A stretch of 64,000 bases of DNA from Tolypocladium sp. Sup5 PDA-1 (taxonomy: Eukaryota; Ascomycota; Sordariomycetes; Hypocreales; Ophiocordycipitaceae): positions 248,001 through 312,000 of the forward strand of contig JPHH03000023.1 in NCBI GenBank assembly GCA_000750105.3, read 5' to 3'. The notes under the pieces are model-generated. The model was given only the letters and a program-made list of their open reading frames with translations, made no database searches and was not told the origin of the DNA. Position numbers and translations under genes: made by a program. Below are positions 47,270 to 59,335 of this stretch, one piece after another; positions within the stretch are counted from its first letter, which is position 1, and every line of letters begins with the position of its first letter.

Positions 47270-48189
47270 ATGAAGACCACCATCATTAGCTCGGCCCTTT
47301 TGCTTGGCGCCCAGATCGTCGTCGCCAACAATGCTCTCCCTGGCAGCGCCTTCAATAACAACAACGGTCTTGGAGCCGCCCAGGCTGCTGCCCCTATGTG
47401 GTATATGGCGTCCGGTACCTGCATGCCCTCGGCTGCCGAGGATGGAAATGGCCACCAAACCAACGGCGTGGACCCAGACAACTGCAATATCGGCAAGCTA
47501 GGCCAGGGTTGCCCTCCGCAGCCCCAGTACCAGGGTACCAATACCTTCTATGGCAACGTCGCTGGCGAGACTTTCGGCACCATTCCGACCTATTGGGCCG
47601 TGAAGAACTGTGGCGGCTCTTGGAAGATTATCTACCACGTATACTTCAAGAAGGACACTGGCCACAAGAGCGACTGGGAGGGCATCGTTGTGAAGTTCAG
47701 GAATAACGGTGGCGACAACTGGGTCCGTGACTCGGTCACCATGGAGCAAGGTGCGTGCCTGGCAGGATATATTCCTCATCAAACAACGAGCTGACTCTGC
47801 TAAATAGATGGAAACCACAAAACCATTGGCTGGGGTAATGTTAACGATACTTTCGACAGGTGCGTTGCCTGTCTATTGCTCACCCTCACCTGGAGTCCTG
47901 TATCCGTGTTGCTAACTTTGCCTCTAGCACCAACGACTGGCAGAACTTCCAACAGAAGAACAGAGACCATGGCAAGTTTTATTTTGGCAAGTTCCACCAC
48001 TCCGTTCACCAGGACTGGCATACCACGAGCTTCAAGGACACCTGCCCGCCAAACTCTGAAAACGACTACCGCAATGGCGACTACCAGTTCTGGGCGAGGA
48101 ACAACCTGCGCCACGTCTCGGTCCTGAACCCCAGCTGGAAGTGGGGGAAGGCATCGTCCCCTGCGAACATCGACATCTGCTCTTATTAG
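47270..48189 (+). CDS. NPP1-family necrosis-inducing-like secreted protein (NLP)
   Basis: The model is join(47270..47750,47808..47859,47928..48189), 264 residues. The signal peptide is residues 1-19. The family heptapeptide, normally GHRHDWE, reads GHKSDWE at 131-137: the His, Asp and Glu that bind the metal in studied members are kept, while Arg and the second His are replaced. Six cysteines are seen in the predicted protein. Cytotoxic NLPs bind plant sphingolipid glycans (GIPC) and make membrane pores; many family members are non-cytolytic, and substitutions in the heptapeptide are common in those, so activity is unresolved. All three exons join in phase, with GTGCGT donors, and no stop is present. 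Intact gene beside a decaying cluster. Confidence 0.88.
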
Positions 48190-48301
48190 ACAATTGCTAC
48201 AGAATAGATGGCGATAGCAATAGCACGCACTAGTTACATCTGCAGAAGTGCGCGTTCTACCCTTGATAGCCCAGTTCACTTCTGTTGCTGCCATCTTGCC
48301 A

Positions 48302-50103
48302 TCACTGCTTGCATTCTCCTCCCCATTGGGCATGTATGATCTCTGCCGCTTGGCTGGCCATAGCATACACCGCGACTTGGAGATGGCCAGTAATAGCGAC
48401 CGGAAATACTGAAGCGTCCACGACACGCAGGTTGGCCACGCCTTTGACGTTTAGGTCAGCATCGACAACCTTGCCCATCGCGGCAGTGCCTATTGGATGA
48501 TAGCTAGATCTAAAGTAGAGTGAGCAGGAGTGAGCGGGTGTTCAACTAGGATTTTTGACAGCAGGTGGGCAGCAACTTACTCTAACACCGCCGCGACTCG
48601 ATTGTCAATGTACTCGTCTGTCGAGTCAGGTGTGAGCTTCTTATCGAACCCAGGCACTCCAAGCTCTCCGTCAAGGATATCGCGGCCAATTGCCGTGGTA
48701 TTAGTGCCAGCAAACTTGATCTGCTGGCGTAGACCATCACGGGCAATGAACCTATCAACTTCGGTGGCGTTATAATTAGGGTCGATTAGGGGCACGTCGT
48801 TAACGTTGGCGGAGGCTAGGGTAACGCCCACGCGATGTCGGCAGCAGGCTGATGAGTATAAATGAGACGGCCGATCCATCGGGCGCGCCGGCGTACATAA
48901 AGATGTGTTCGTTGAAGGCTCGCTCCTGCTTTAGCAGAGGATGGGTTGCTTGGTCGGGTGCCACGCCCTCGTCGGCCTCGATCGCTCGCGCCAGCCCATC
49001 CTTGTCCTGCACCCCCGTCGTGACGATGAAGTCAACCGGCTGGCCCCAGCTATGCGGTGGCTGCCCAAATATCGGATTGCCAGAGCCGATAGCATACCCA
49101 GCCGAAGGTTCCTTAATCCTCCATCCCGTGGGAAGCATGTAGTGATCGGCTAGATTCTTACCCACATCCGGCACGTCGAGGACGACTTCGATGCCATGGC
49201 TAGCTAGCTCATCGGCGGGCCCGATGCCAGAAAGCATCAAGAGTTGTGGTGTTCGTATGGCTCCCGACGATAGTATAATCTCCTTGCCGTGGATCTCCGT
49301 CCCGTTTGCAAGTTGAATACCATAGGCCAGGGGTATGGTATCGTGCTGGCCCTGCTGCTTCTTGATAAGCACCTTGGCAACTAAAGTATTCGTTAAAACA
49401 GTAATATCGTCAAGAGAGTAGATAACTGAAGCGATCTGGCGCCGGCCTTGGCGCCGGTTCTCGCAGAAGTCACCGACCCCAAGCGGGTTCCCAGCGTTGG
49501 CGTCGAGATGCGGCAGCGGCTTAACGCCCACCTCCTCCCAAGATTCGAGAACTTTATTGCGCAAAGGAAACTCGCGGTGTGCGGAAGAAACTGTCTGCAT
49601 GCGCATTGGCCCATTGGCACCACGTTCCGCAGAGTTTGTGGTGTCACTGAAGCTCTCGGTCTGCTTCATGAACCGCAGCTGGCCCGTATAACTCCAGCAA
49701 TTATCGCCAACAGTCTCGCCCCAGAGGTCGAAGTCGGTCTTATCGCCGCGGATCCATCCGGGTGTGTAAGGGTCAATAAGATAAGGCATGAAACGAGGCT
49801 TCGGCAGAGGGTCGTATTACCAAAGTTGATGACAGTACCGCCTCCGAGGCCTTTGCCACAAGGGAGGCTAACAGGTCGGTTTCCAAGATGTATCTGAGGC
49901 ACGGTCTGGTACTTCCAGTCGTATACTCCTCCGACGTGGCTGGTGGGACCGTGGTAGGTAATGTCCCGATCGTCGTTGGCATTGGGACCAGCCTCGACGA
50001 CCAGAATCTTCAGTGACGGGTCGAGATGCAGGAGGCGATTGGACGCGACCGACGCCGAAAGTCCACCGCCAACGAAAATATAGTCCCAATTTTTGCTTAA
50101 CAT
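48302..50103 (-). pseudogene. GMC oxidoreductase (FAD-dependent alcohol dehydrogenase type), lesioned
   Basis: Three exons are readable: 49821-50103, 48581-49758 and 48302-48509. Visible are the FAD loop GGGLSASVASNRL, an internal GGGTVINFG, SSGAIRTPQLLMLSGIGPA (the GMC signature 2) and the C-terminal SYHPIGTAAM with catalytic His and TGHLQVAVYAMASQ with the second His. Two lesions stand out: the acceptor of the first intron reads CG at 49760-49759 where AG is required, and the frame shifts by one base in the GGG run near 48827 (TSRGR then VTLASANVND). Otherwise the domain is full length, about 590 residues. It is a probable recent pseudogene; sequencing error could explain one lesion but hardly both. 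Confidence 0.75.
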
Positions 50104-50851
50104 GGTGTTACCGTTGAGTGTTTATGCCAGCACGGACGCCTGCGTATGACCGTTCAATATTGATGCTCGGGTTTCTTGAGCCCTGATGAATGATGTGAGG
50201 CATAATAGCCAGCATCACCGACCAAGCGCGGTGAGCAATTCAAAGTCTGCGGCCTTTGTGCGGTGGCACAGCACGGGTCAAGCTCACACCCGTGCTCAGA
50301 AGCTGCTTTGTTGGTCTACCATGGCGGCCCTTCGACATTGAGCGGGGGGTTGTACCAAGTACGTAGCCCGCGCCCGACAACAGGAATCGAAGCCCGAGTC
50401 TCGGACAGGCTCGGGCTCTCAGGCTCGAACAGTTGGACCATCATGAATCATGGTGCCGTTCAACCAACATGGGAAGGAAGGATTTGTTGGCCCGTTGGTT
50501 TCCCCACGATTAGTGTGTGCGCAGAGCGGGGATTCTGGGGCATCGGGCGCTGTCAGGTTCCTCACGAGTCACGACCTGTCCAAGTCGCCAGGCTCATCTC
50601 CCTCCACAACCTGAGCCAAAAGCATGTGAGCCAAAGAATCACGGGCTCGTATTGCAGTCTTTTAGATCATTTCTGCCATTTAGCCTTGTACGAATAAAAC
50701 AAAAGGCGTTTTCCTCGAGTCCTACATGAGGCGGTGGTGTATTTTCTGTGGTCCGGTGAATGTCTCGTGAGTCGTAATAACTCGTGAGTCCCAACGCACA
50801 GAACCACGACGCAGCATAACCGACTGCTCCTGCAACAGCAAATATCCCTCC
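50104..50851. other. intergenic, no gene seen
   Basis: Upstream of the GMC gene and downstream of the sulfotransferase end. No coding frame was recognised. Confidence 0.4.
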
Positions 50852-51605
50852 CTACCTCGATACTGCTTCCAGAAAAATTTGACCTGCCAGCCCGTCGACA
50901 GGTCCGGCATCATTCGCTCGGGGAAATGGCTCGTCTGGGATGCTCGTCCCCAAGACCCTGCACAACGGAGCCCATTCCTCGCTCAGCTCCATCATGTGGA
51001 ATTTGTCAGGCGGCGTCACATCTCTGACGTACTCATTGTGCTCATCCATTCGCACTGCATTCTCATCAGCAACGTGCGAGGTAAACTTTTGTTAGACAGC
51101 ACAGCGACAAACAGAAAGACAAAGACACAAATATGCGACTTACCCTCCGTCATTGGCCCCCATTTCTCCTCTTGCCTGTGGCCAAATACAACCCGTGTTA
51201 ACTTACGTCAGTTACCAGTGACCAAAGGTCGGCCCCTGTGTGATTACACTCAGGGAGGCCCTCCATCCGAATGCAACCGCGGGGACAAACTTACTGCTCC
51301 AGAAACTGCGTGACGAGCTTTGGATACCACCTCTTCCTTCGCACCGGCGCCAGATACCAGGTCAAAAAGCCCGCGCCGGCCTCTTTTGTCACCGACTCCC
51401 AGCTCTTCCACCGCATCCGGTCCCCTCGCACGCATATAATCTCAGCGTCCGGGTACAGCTCCAGCAGCTCCGTTAGTAAGCAGTTCCCTGGTGCGTCGGT
51501 GATGGCCACAAAACCAGCCGTGGCTTCTCGCAGGAGCTTGAGGAGGCGCTGCCTATCGTGCCGGGCAGCAAAGACATCGGACCAGAGCTTGACATAGACT
51601 GCGCC
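50852..51605 (-). pseudogene. sulfotransferase-like (Sulfotransfer_4) gene, 5' part missing
   Basis: Minus-strand exons read VYVKLWSDVFAARHDRQRLL, VAITDAPGNCLLTELLELYP, DAEIICVRGDRMRWKSWESV, then after an intron from 51288 a short exon (QQEEKWGPMTE) and, after another intron, MDEHNEYVRDVTPPDKFHMM with SEEWAPLCRVLGTSIPDEPF and PRAND to the stop at 50852. This matches the middle and C-terminal parts of fungal P-loop sulfotransferases. No PAPS-binding P-loop (GLGRTGT type) is found upstream of 51600, where an acceptor (ggcgcag) precedes VYVKLWS. The missing N-terminus makes it a likely pseudogene; a distant, diverged first exon is the alternative. Confidence 0.6.
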
Positions 51606-51639
51606 AAGGTTAGATACAGGGCTTCAACAGTAGTGAATG

Positions 51640-51905
51640 CGATCAACTTGGCCGCCCGCAATCGGGGGAGGGCTTCTGGATTGTGCATACCATCTTCCCG
51701 ACCTTAGTTGGAGGAGAAAGCGCTACAGCACTGAACATAGACCCCAGGCGCAAACGTACTTCGTCCAAATTGCTGGCATGGTCCGTCTCACCAGTCGATT
51801 CCCGGCATTGAGAACGAATAGCCTTGGCAACAGTGATATTTTCGTCAGGGGGCCTGTCTAGTATCCCATTCTTGCAAGATATGACCAAACAGTTCTACCA
51901 CAGAC
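51640..51905 (-). other. coding-like segment of unknown origin
   Basis: The minus-strand frame 51643-51888 has protein-like composition (DENITVAKAIRSQCRESTGE, SNLDEVRLRLGSMFSAVALS) but no recognised domain. It may be a decayed first part of the sulfotransferase gene or of another gene. Confidence 0.3.
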
Positions 51906-52110
51906 GTCGTGGAGCTCCCTATGACCATGTACCCGCCGCCGAATGGCCCTGCCCTTCAACGACCGATAGGGGTTACATTAACCAAACCCACTAGAGGGGG
52001 TCGTGGTACGAAGTCTACGGAGCATGCATCGACTTCAGCCACCTGTGATGTTTCGACGACCACCATTTTGTCCAACCAGCGACCCTCCCAAGGCATACAG
52101 GAACAGCACC

Positions 52111-53362
52111 ATGGAGAAGCAGAAGCAAAAGTCTCGCAGCAAGTCAACTCACGCACGGGGTGCCAGAACTATAAGAAGCGGCATGCCAAGGTGAGTTGGA
52201 TCGGTGCTATTGCTCGCCTGGTCGCAGCCTGACTGATCCTCCCACCCAGTGCCATGAGCAAACACCGTGTTGCGCCAACCGTGTGATTCGACGGACTGTA
52301 TGCCTGTTTCAGTCTCCTGCAGCCGCAAGCGCTAGGCCAATGCCCAAAACTGCATCACGAGCCGCTCTTCGCGAACAGTTGACGAGGCCCTCATCAGGCT
52401 CCTCCCCCTTGAGGTGCTTCAGCCCGAGGCCCATCCCCTCTCTGACCCTCCCCCAAACGGCGTTTTGTACCACCCCCGAGAGCACTAGACTGGTCGAGCT
52501 GGAACTCAGGCACCGGTGGTCAACCCAGACATGGGCGACGCTTTGTAGCATACCAGAAGACCAAATTTACGTGCAGGAGTTTATGCCGTGTCCCGCGCTG
52601 AGCAACAGCTACCCGATGAATGGCCTACTCGCGCTCGCTGTGGCAGACGTGGCTCAGTCAGGGCAAGCGACATATCTTCACGCCGCCCTGGGGTACAGCT
52701 GCAAGGCTACGGCGGACTTCCTCCTTCAGATCTGCCATATCCATCAAGACAATATTGGCATTATCTACTGGTTTGGTATGATTGCAAACATCTTCAACTT
52801 TGCCGTACCAGCGGTGCCTCCGAGCGCGATCAGCCGCCCCAACGTTGCCTTTGATACAGTCACTGGCGCCAGAAACGTCATCCTAGGCCATGTCGAATTG
52901 GCTTCCGCTTTTTTCGTCTCGGATATTATCTGCAGTGGATACGGCGACCATGGATACCATCGATGCCGGCACGAGAGTAGCTCTTGATCGGCTTACTTCT
53001 GTCAGCCACCAGATCCGCGTGCCCGTCGCGAGCCATTATGCTGGGCAGGATGGCGCGCTCGCCGGAGATGTGCAGGTGTACCAAGTCGCCATCGCACATG
53101 CCAGGTACGGTTTCGCCGAGGACACTCGTGGCTTCATCAAGGGGTACTACTTTTCGTTAGTCGTGTCGATTCTGCTATACCTGGGGTTGCTTGTAGACAG
53201 AGCTCCAAAGGACGTCAGGGATGGTGGATTGCAGACACGAGAAGGGAGTTTGTCAGGGAGGTCTCGGAGATATTGCAAAAGTCCCCGATAGTGCAGATAC
53301 CAGGCGCGAGAGAGGGAATGTTGTGGACGAGGCAACAGGTTGGCTTGCCCTTGCTGGTGTAG
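52111..53362 (+). pseudogene. Zn2Cys6 transcription factor with ruined zinc cluster and frameshifts
   Basis: The start MEKQKQKSRSKSTHAR is typical of this regulator class. The frame then shifts by one or two bases to CQNYKKRHAK, an intron (52193-52248) follows, and CHEQTPCCANRVIRRTVCLF completes the cluster. Of the six zinc-binding cysteines, the second is Tyr and the fifth Arg. The middle part reads RLVELELRHRWSTQTWATLC and FLLQICHIHQDNIGIIYWFG. Further phase changes occur near 52930 and 53220, after which the proper C-terminus WWIADTRREFVREVSEILQK then WTRQQVGLPLLV ends at a TAG at 53360-53362. It could once have regulated the adjacent oxidoreductase, sulfotransferase and hydrolase genes. 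Confidence 0.7.
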
Positions 53363-53531
53363 GCGGTCTTCGCTCGGGGACCAATGTGTAGCTAAACGGC
53401 AGGGGAAGACGTCAGTAGCATGGGGCCAAACATAGGGGCGCGCGACGATATGAAGAAGCGTGATATTCCTATAACCTCAGAGAAGATCAATACGCAATCA
53501 CGCTCTCAGTTACCAAGTAAGTCGCTTTCCT

Positions 53532-55450
53532 TCACACGGGCCGCCAGCGATTCAACCCTGCTTCATAGTCGAGGTTCCTCTTCAAGTGAAGGGAGTCACT
53601 TCCAGCGGCCCTCTTAAATATGTCGGCCCATGTGATTTTGGAGAAGGGCGGAGAATCCACCTCGCAGACTGTTCCCAGCTTCGGTAGAGTGCCATTAAGC
53701 CAATAGCTCGACACAGTCCTAAAACTACACCATGAAGGAAGATGCATGGAGGAATGCTTGCGTTCCAAGGTGAGCTGTTAGCCATCGACCTATAATTCGA
53801 CGGGCGAGACGCCAAATAGGCAGAGAAACATACGGCGAAGCCATTGACTTCGAGAACCACGCTGCCCTCAAATCCAGCGCTGACGTTGCGGGCGGAACGG
53901 ATAGGAGTGTGGCCATCGTGGGTGTTTCCGATGATCAGAACCGGGTTCTTTGGCCGGACGCGAAAGTCGCCTTCGTATCGCTCCTTTGGATCCAGCTTCC
54001 ACTGCGCACACGCCATGCTCAGGGGCATGGAAGCACCTCCCATGATCCTGCTTGTATTAAAGAGCCGGTCGATGGCCGGTTGGAAGTTTTCGTAGGTCCG
54101 CGCCCGAGCCGCCCTGTCGAGGCAGTGGATGCCCTCATGCCTCACCGCCGCTGCCACCGCTGGCAAATCCTTTTGACTCATCAGTATGGTGTCAGTTGCG
54201 ACCTCGAGCACAAACAATTCGTCTACATCCCCAGTGACAAACATATCAAGCACGGTAGTAATGTTCTTCCACTTTGTCGGTGTGTATAGGCTGCTCGCAA
54301 CCATCCCTTGGAGATCCTCTCGGCCTATTATTATCTGTCCGACGGGGATGGGATGCTGTTTCACGGTCTCGAAGAGGTCCCAGACGGTCTGCTCGAGGTC
54401 GGCAGCAGTCTTGTCGTGGCGAGCGAGAGGGCATTCGTCGGGGTTCGCAGCGCAGGCGATGAATATTTCCGAGAAGACCTCGTCTGATTGCGCCCACCCT
54501 TCAAAGTCTCTATGGCATCTTCGGATCAGTCGTCAAACCGCTGTGTGGACACGGGGGAAACATACGCGTATGAGTGGTAGTAATCGTGCGGGTTTTGGAC
54601 GCCATCTAGAATCACCTTGTCCACCTTGTCTGGGAACGAACATGGACACTAGAGTGGCTCCCAAAGTTGTACCATACGAGAATCCTGGACAATGTTGGCG
54701 AGGTTCATGCTCCTTCACTCACGTGCAGACTCACCCCAGTATCGCACCATGCCGTCTTCGCCCAGAGACTCGGCAACCTTTACCAAGTCCCTAGCGACGA
54801 AGGCCATGCTTATGAGTCTACCAGTTCCTGTATGGTTCTTGGCGCACGAGTTGGCGTCAATGGTTCCTCTTGTCCAAAGTTTGCCCAAGGCTGAAGTGTC
54901 CGAACCGTCAGGAAACGGCTGAGCGTCCCAGTACAATTGCAGCTCGAAGTCATTGCCGTAGCAGGCAAAAGGGATGGTACTGCCAGTGCCACTGTAGTCT
55001 ATCAGTTGAAAATGCATCAAGGCTCATCGGGTGCAGCACCATACCGTGGGTCGAATGTAACGAGGTTGAACTGGCCTCCGGAGAGCCTGTGTCGTCATGC
55101 TTAGCATCAATGACTCGCCATGGAGTGAGAGAGACTCACGCCTGTAATAGTGGCGCAAAGGGCGGCAGGTTCTCTCGTCCTGGTGCACCTGGTCCGCCAA
55201 AGTTCAGTAGAATGCTTCCTCTGGCCGGTTGGATAGCCGCCGGAACTCGGAGCAGTTCTAGGCTGAGTGTCATATTGGAAGTTGAATTGGTATAGTCGAG
55301 AGGCACAAACAGCCGACCGCAATCTACGGGCAGCACACTGTCGAAGTCTTCGATACAAGTACCCCATTGGATAAGTGTTTCGCTGCCCGAAGCTGTGCCG
55401 GCGACAGCGAGCAACGAGCAGAGTTGCAGGACTCGCTGGACGGAAACCAT
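53532..55450 (-). pseudogene. secreted S33-type alpha/beta hydrolase (TAP-like C-terminal domain), frameshifted
   Basis: Exons are 55140-55450, 55045-55086, 54735-54991, 54566-54684, 53834-54509 and 53532-53774. A signal peptide (MVSVQRVLQLCSLLAVAGTA) precedes the oxyanion region NFGGPGAPG, FDPRGTGSTIPFACY (restored by splicing a 42-nt exon), the nucleophile elbow GFSYGTTLG and the acid loop LIIGNTHDGHTP. In exon 4 the four bases GTTC are duplicated (54634-54637), shifting the frame just after LVSMF; without them all later exons join in phase for 547 residues. The place where the TAP-like domain usually has its catalytic His (G-x-G-H) reads GFALTL. Upstream ATG at 55564 would only lengthen the N-terminus before the signal peptide. 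Probably inactive. Confidence 0.75.
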
Positions 55451-58400
55451 CTTGGTTACTGACTGGATACTTATCTGGACCTTGATGGTGTAAAAGAGCG
55501 ACGAAGTGTGTCGCGACACTGGAGGGATGGCCAAGAGTCGTGGTTTTATAGACGGGCATGGCACCTGTGGTGCTTCAACAGCGAGCCTATCACGATTCTG
55601 TGACCAGACTGTGCGAGCGGTGACGAATCACTCAGTGAAAGCATTGCATGTGAGATGGGTAGAACGGCGACTGAATGCAGCTGGGTTCAAGGATGAGATC
55701 ACGGACTCTATTGGAGGCTTGGAGCAAAGTGTGGATGGGGGAATGAAATGGGTGCCGTTGTTCGGGACATGGAGTCCATGTGGGCTAACTTGCAGCAGTA
55801 TTCGTACTTCGTACTCCGTCCCACACTCGTGGTGGTTGGTTCTACAACCTCTACCCCAAAGGCTGAGCCAACAAGTGCAAGACGTACGTGCATATATATT
55901 GATTTTGGTTTCACAGTGCCGTAACGCTCCGGCTCTGCAATCTATTTACGTCTTACAAGGCCTTCAAACCCACATGGTCCCGGCTCTCAACTAACGGCGC
56001 AACATCAGCGAGCACGGCTGACGAGATCACTACCCGCGTGGTCCGTTTCACCGCAAACGGAGGCCCTTGGCTGACTGGCGAGTCACAACTTAGGATCGCG
56101 ATTCCCTCGCAAACCAGCCGAGGCAGCGCATTATCCCTGACGTTGCGTTGCGCAGTGGAGGGCCTGAACCAACGGCGCCGTCTCCGGGAGAGGCAACACA
56201 ATGTATGGGTACTTTTCCGAGGCCACAGCTTTGACCGAAGAGTGCGGTTAGTCCAAGACCCAATGAAGAACTCCCAGGCTCCAATAGATGGTTGGCCCGA
56301 GCAATCCTGGTGGTCAAGTTGGTGTGGGAGAGATGAAGTTGCAGGTGGGACTCGAGGAAGAGGGGTCCTGCAGCGGTGCAGCACAGTCACCTTGCAGCAA
56401 TGGCTGCCGCATCCGCAGGAAATTCCTCGGCAGCAAGGTTTACGTCTTGGCCGTTGCAAACTCTCAGCGGATGGGGTTACAAATGGTGGCGTATAGGTAT
56501 CTCAGTGCCACGACAAATGTCTTGGACGATGTGGTCCCGTCATCTTCCCAGTGCACGGGCTGAGAGCCGCTCGGAGCCGGAGGTGCGCTGTTGCCACCCT
56601 CCTGGCAGATTGTACTGTATGTGCTCCGGACGAAGCACCAGTACGAAGCACAGCATACCAAGGCCGAAGATCGCGAGGTTCCCTTTCAGGGTGCACAGGC
56701 CATACGTAGAGTAGACGCCTGCAGCATGATACAAGATCGTATCATCATGCTCACCATACGAGTAAACACAATGGTGTCGGGACCTGGCCATACGTACCAC
56801 ATAAATCGTCAACGTCAACGATCTCTAAGCGACGAGCAGACAGATTGACCCTACGACGGCGCAAGAATTTGATGGCAAGACCCATTGGCACTACGGACTA
56901 GGTACTGTCCAATGCTTGATACACCAGCAGCCCAGCACCGCATCCGACGCTAGGGTTGAGTGAGATGCAATGGGCGGCAAATACCCACACTGGTCCATGT
57001 GAAAGATTGATCGTCGAAAATTTCCCGAAACTAAACCCGAATCAGGGGGCAATCTCGAGCTTGTGAGCTCTAGGGAGAAATCACGGGATCCAGAGACCGA
57101 CTCGTTCTTGATGGCACGTGCTCTAGTGCTCGACGCGGCACAAGGGTGACGGGACTAATCCCACAGCTTGATAAACTAGTGGCGCTGGATAATGTACTCG
57201 TACATAGAAGGCAAGGGCGCAAAGATTGCCACGAGACAGATGCTGACTTCAAATATTGAAGGTATACACATCCTCTGTCGAGCAGACTTCAAGACCAGTC
57301 GGTAGCACAGATGAACCTAAAAATTGATGGCGGTTGATATGTGTAAATATTGCAGTTCCACTTCCCGTTCTCAACAACTCGTTCACTCCGCAAGTTTTGA
57401 GCTCATCTTGCGGCGTACGGATTCTGAACAATTTGACAGCAGATGTAGGGTAAGTGTGGAGGCAGTCAAAGGCCGGCGAGAGCCGGCTGACAGCTTTCCC
57501 ACAAGGCTTGAAGGGCCTGCTCCAGCGCGTCCAAGCGTAACAAGATAATCTGGTAATGTCTTAAGCGCTCGCAATAGAAGTCTTCACAGGCGGCTGCGCT
57601 TGTATGAACCATGCAGTCCGTCAGCCATCGCGGAGAAAACCATCCGATTCTCGTCAATCTTGGTCCCAATCGCCGAACTTTGCGGCCCAGTACTGACTCG
57701 ACGGGAAGGGTTCAGTTTCGCGGCTTGGGCTGGTGCGCCACCTAATACCGGCATGGCGGGCATTGGTGTTCAGGGGCATGTGCCGACATCCACCACGGCC
57801 AGTGTAGAGAGAGTTTGGACCTCGCGTGCCCTGTAAAACAGCGCCTGGAACCAAAGTCTGGGGTGCTCTGGCCCGCAGCGTGAATGGTTGCCGTTACCAA
57901 TGCCACCCGAGAGTGCGACGACCAGAGCATCGCATGTGACGTGTCAGCACGGCGATTTGGCTGATCCGATGGCAAGCTGCGACGACGCCGACTGGACAAC
58001 AGTGAGGACATAAGACGGCTATGTATCCGTAATCTGAGAAATAGGATGAAACGGTTGGTCGGTTTCGCAGATCCACAACTCCACTCCTAGATGCGATGGA
58101 TGGGTCGCCAGTTGGCCGAGGTGGGGGAACCCACAGGGGGCGCAACAGGGCGTCCTCCGCCCGTCGTCCTCCAGGTGACTCTGTTCCGTACGAGGACAAC
58201 TTTGCCCTTCGGCCGAGCGCTGCCGATGAAGACAGGCCGCATGCAGCACGGCCAAAGCATGGCCGATACGAGGACGTGCCGGTGGCGTTAAACGTCGATA
58301 CGTGTAAAGTTGATACGTCACATACCTACAGAGATGGCCCAGTCATGGAAGGACTACTCCGTAGAAAATAGCGCGCTGTCGACCGACGTCAACCCCATCT

Positions 58401-59335
58401 TTCAAGGCCGCCATACTTGGTCCCTCTCGCCCATGTCTTCAGTTGCCAAATGTCTGTATCTGCGTGGCAGTTGAATGATGCAGAAAACAATCGCAGGTAC
58501 TTGCTTCTCACCGGCGTGCTTTGTTTATGCTCCTCCTTTGATGCCCGAGCAAGTCGGGCCTCTCATCCACCCGTGGTCGGTTCAAGACACTGGCCTGGGC
58601 AAATCTCAATAACACAGTGCAATTCCCACACATCCGAGTCCATCACCAATCCCTTTGGCACAGGTTGCCCGCCCGCCTCATGCAAAGCTTGAAAACCCTG
58701 TCTGCCCGGCGGCTGAGCAACCAATTCTGGATTCCTGGGGAAAGTCGGCAGGCCAGAAGGAAGATCTTCATAGGTTCTCAAATGAACAGCCAGTGGGCTG
58801 GTTTCGTGTCACTGGTGCCCACCCGCTCCACTGCTGGCCGTGCCGTGCAGTAGCATCGCAGTTGACAAGGACCTCCGGGGTCTGTGCGACCCTATCGACG
58901 CCACAGAGGCAAGGAAAGCCGGTTTGGGCTCGACAGTCGAGACAATCTGTTACGAGACGGGAGACCACGGAGCCGCCAGCGCATGACTCGGCCTACAATA
59001 GGGGGCAAGAGGAGGTTGCAACTTACCCAGCAATCGGGAAACCTCTCTGAACCCCCATGCAGGCACCCTGACTGGGCCGCCATCAGATGCCAGGCTAGGC
59101 ATGCCGATCGCCGATGCAGCCGCTCTCTTCCCCACATCTTCACGTGCCATATGTAAAGACAGCTTTCTCCTCCTTGCATGGATCGGATCTTGGACAATCC
59201 TCTTTTGCTCCGTCACATCGGTATAGCTAGGATGCTACCTGCAGTCCGGGAGGTCGGATTGGAAGCACTACACCTCTGTTGATTGGCGCCGTTGGGCTGT
59301 TCCCTCTTTCCAGCTGTGGACAACCCATCGTCGAC
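55451..59335. other. 3.9 kb gene-poor region
   Basis: Many short frames on both strands, none recognised. A minus-strand area about 57260-57610 is weakly coding-like (DFYCERLRHYQIILLRLDAL, FRIRTPQDELKTCGVNELLR) and may be a regulator remnant. Upstream of 59336 lies the presumed receptor promoter. Confidence 0.4.

Noticed and set aside
54246..54794. Open frames on the plus strand opposite the hydrolase
   Set aside because: Antisense shadows of the hydrolase exons.
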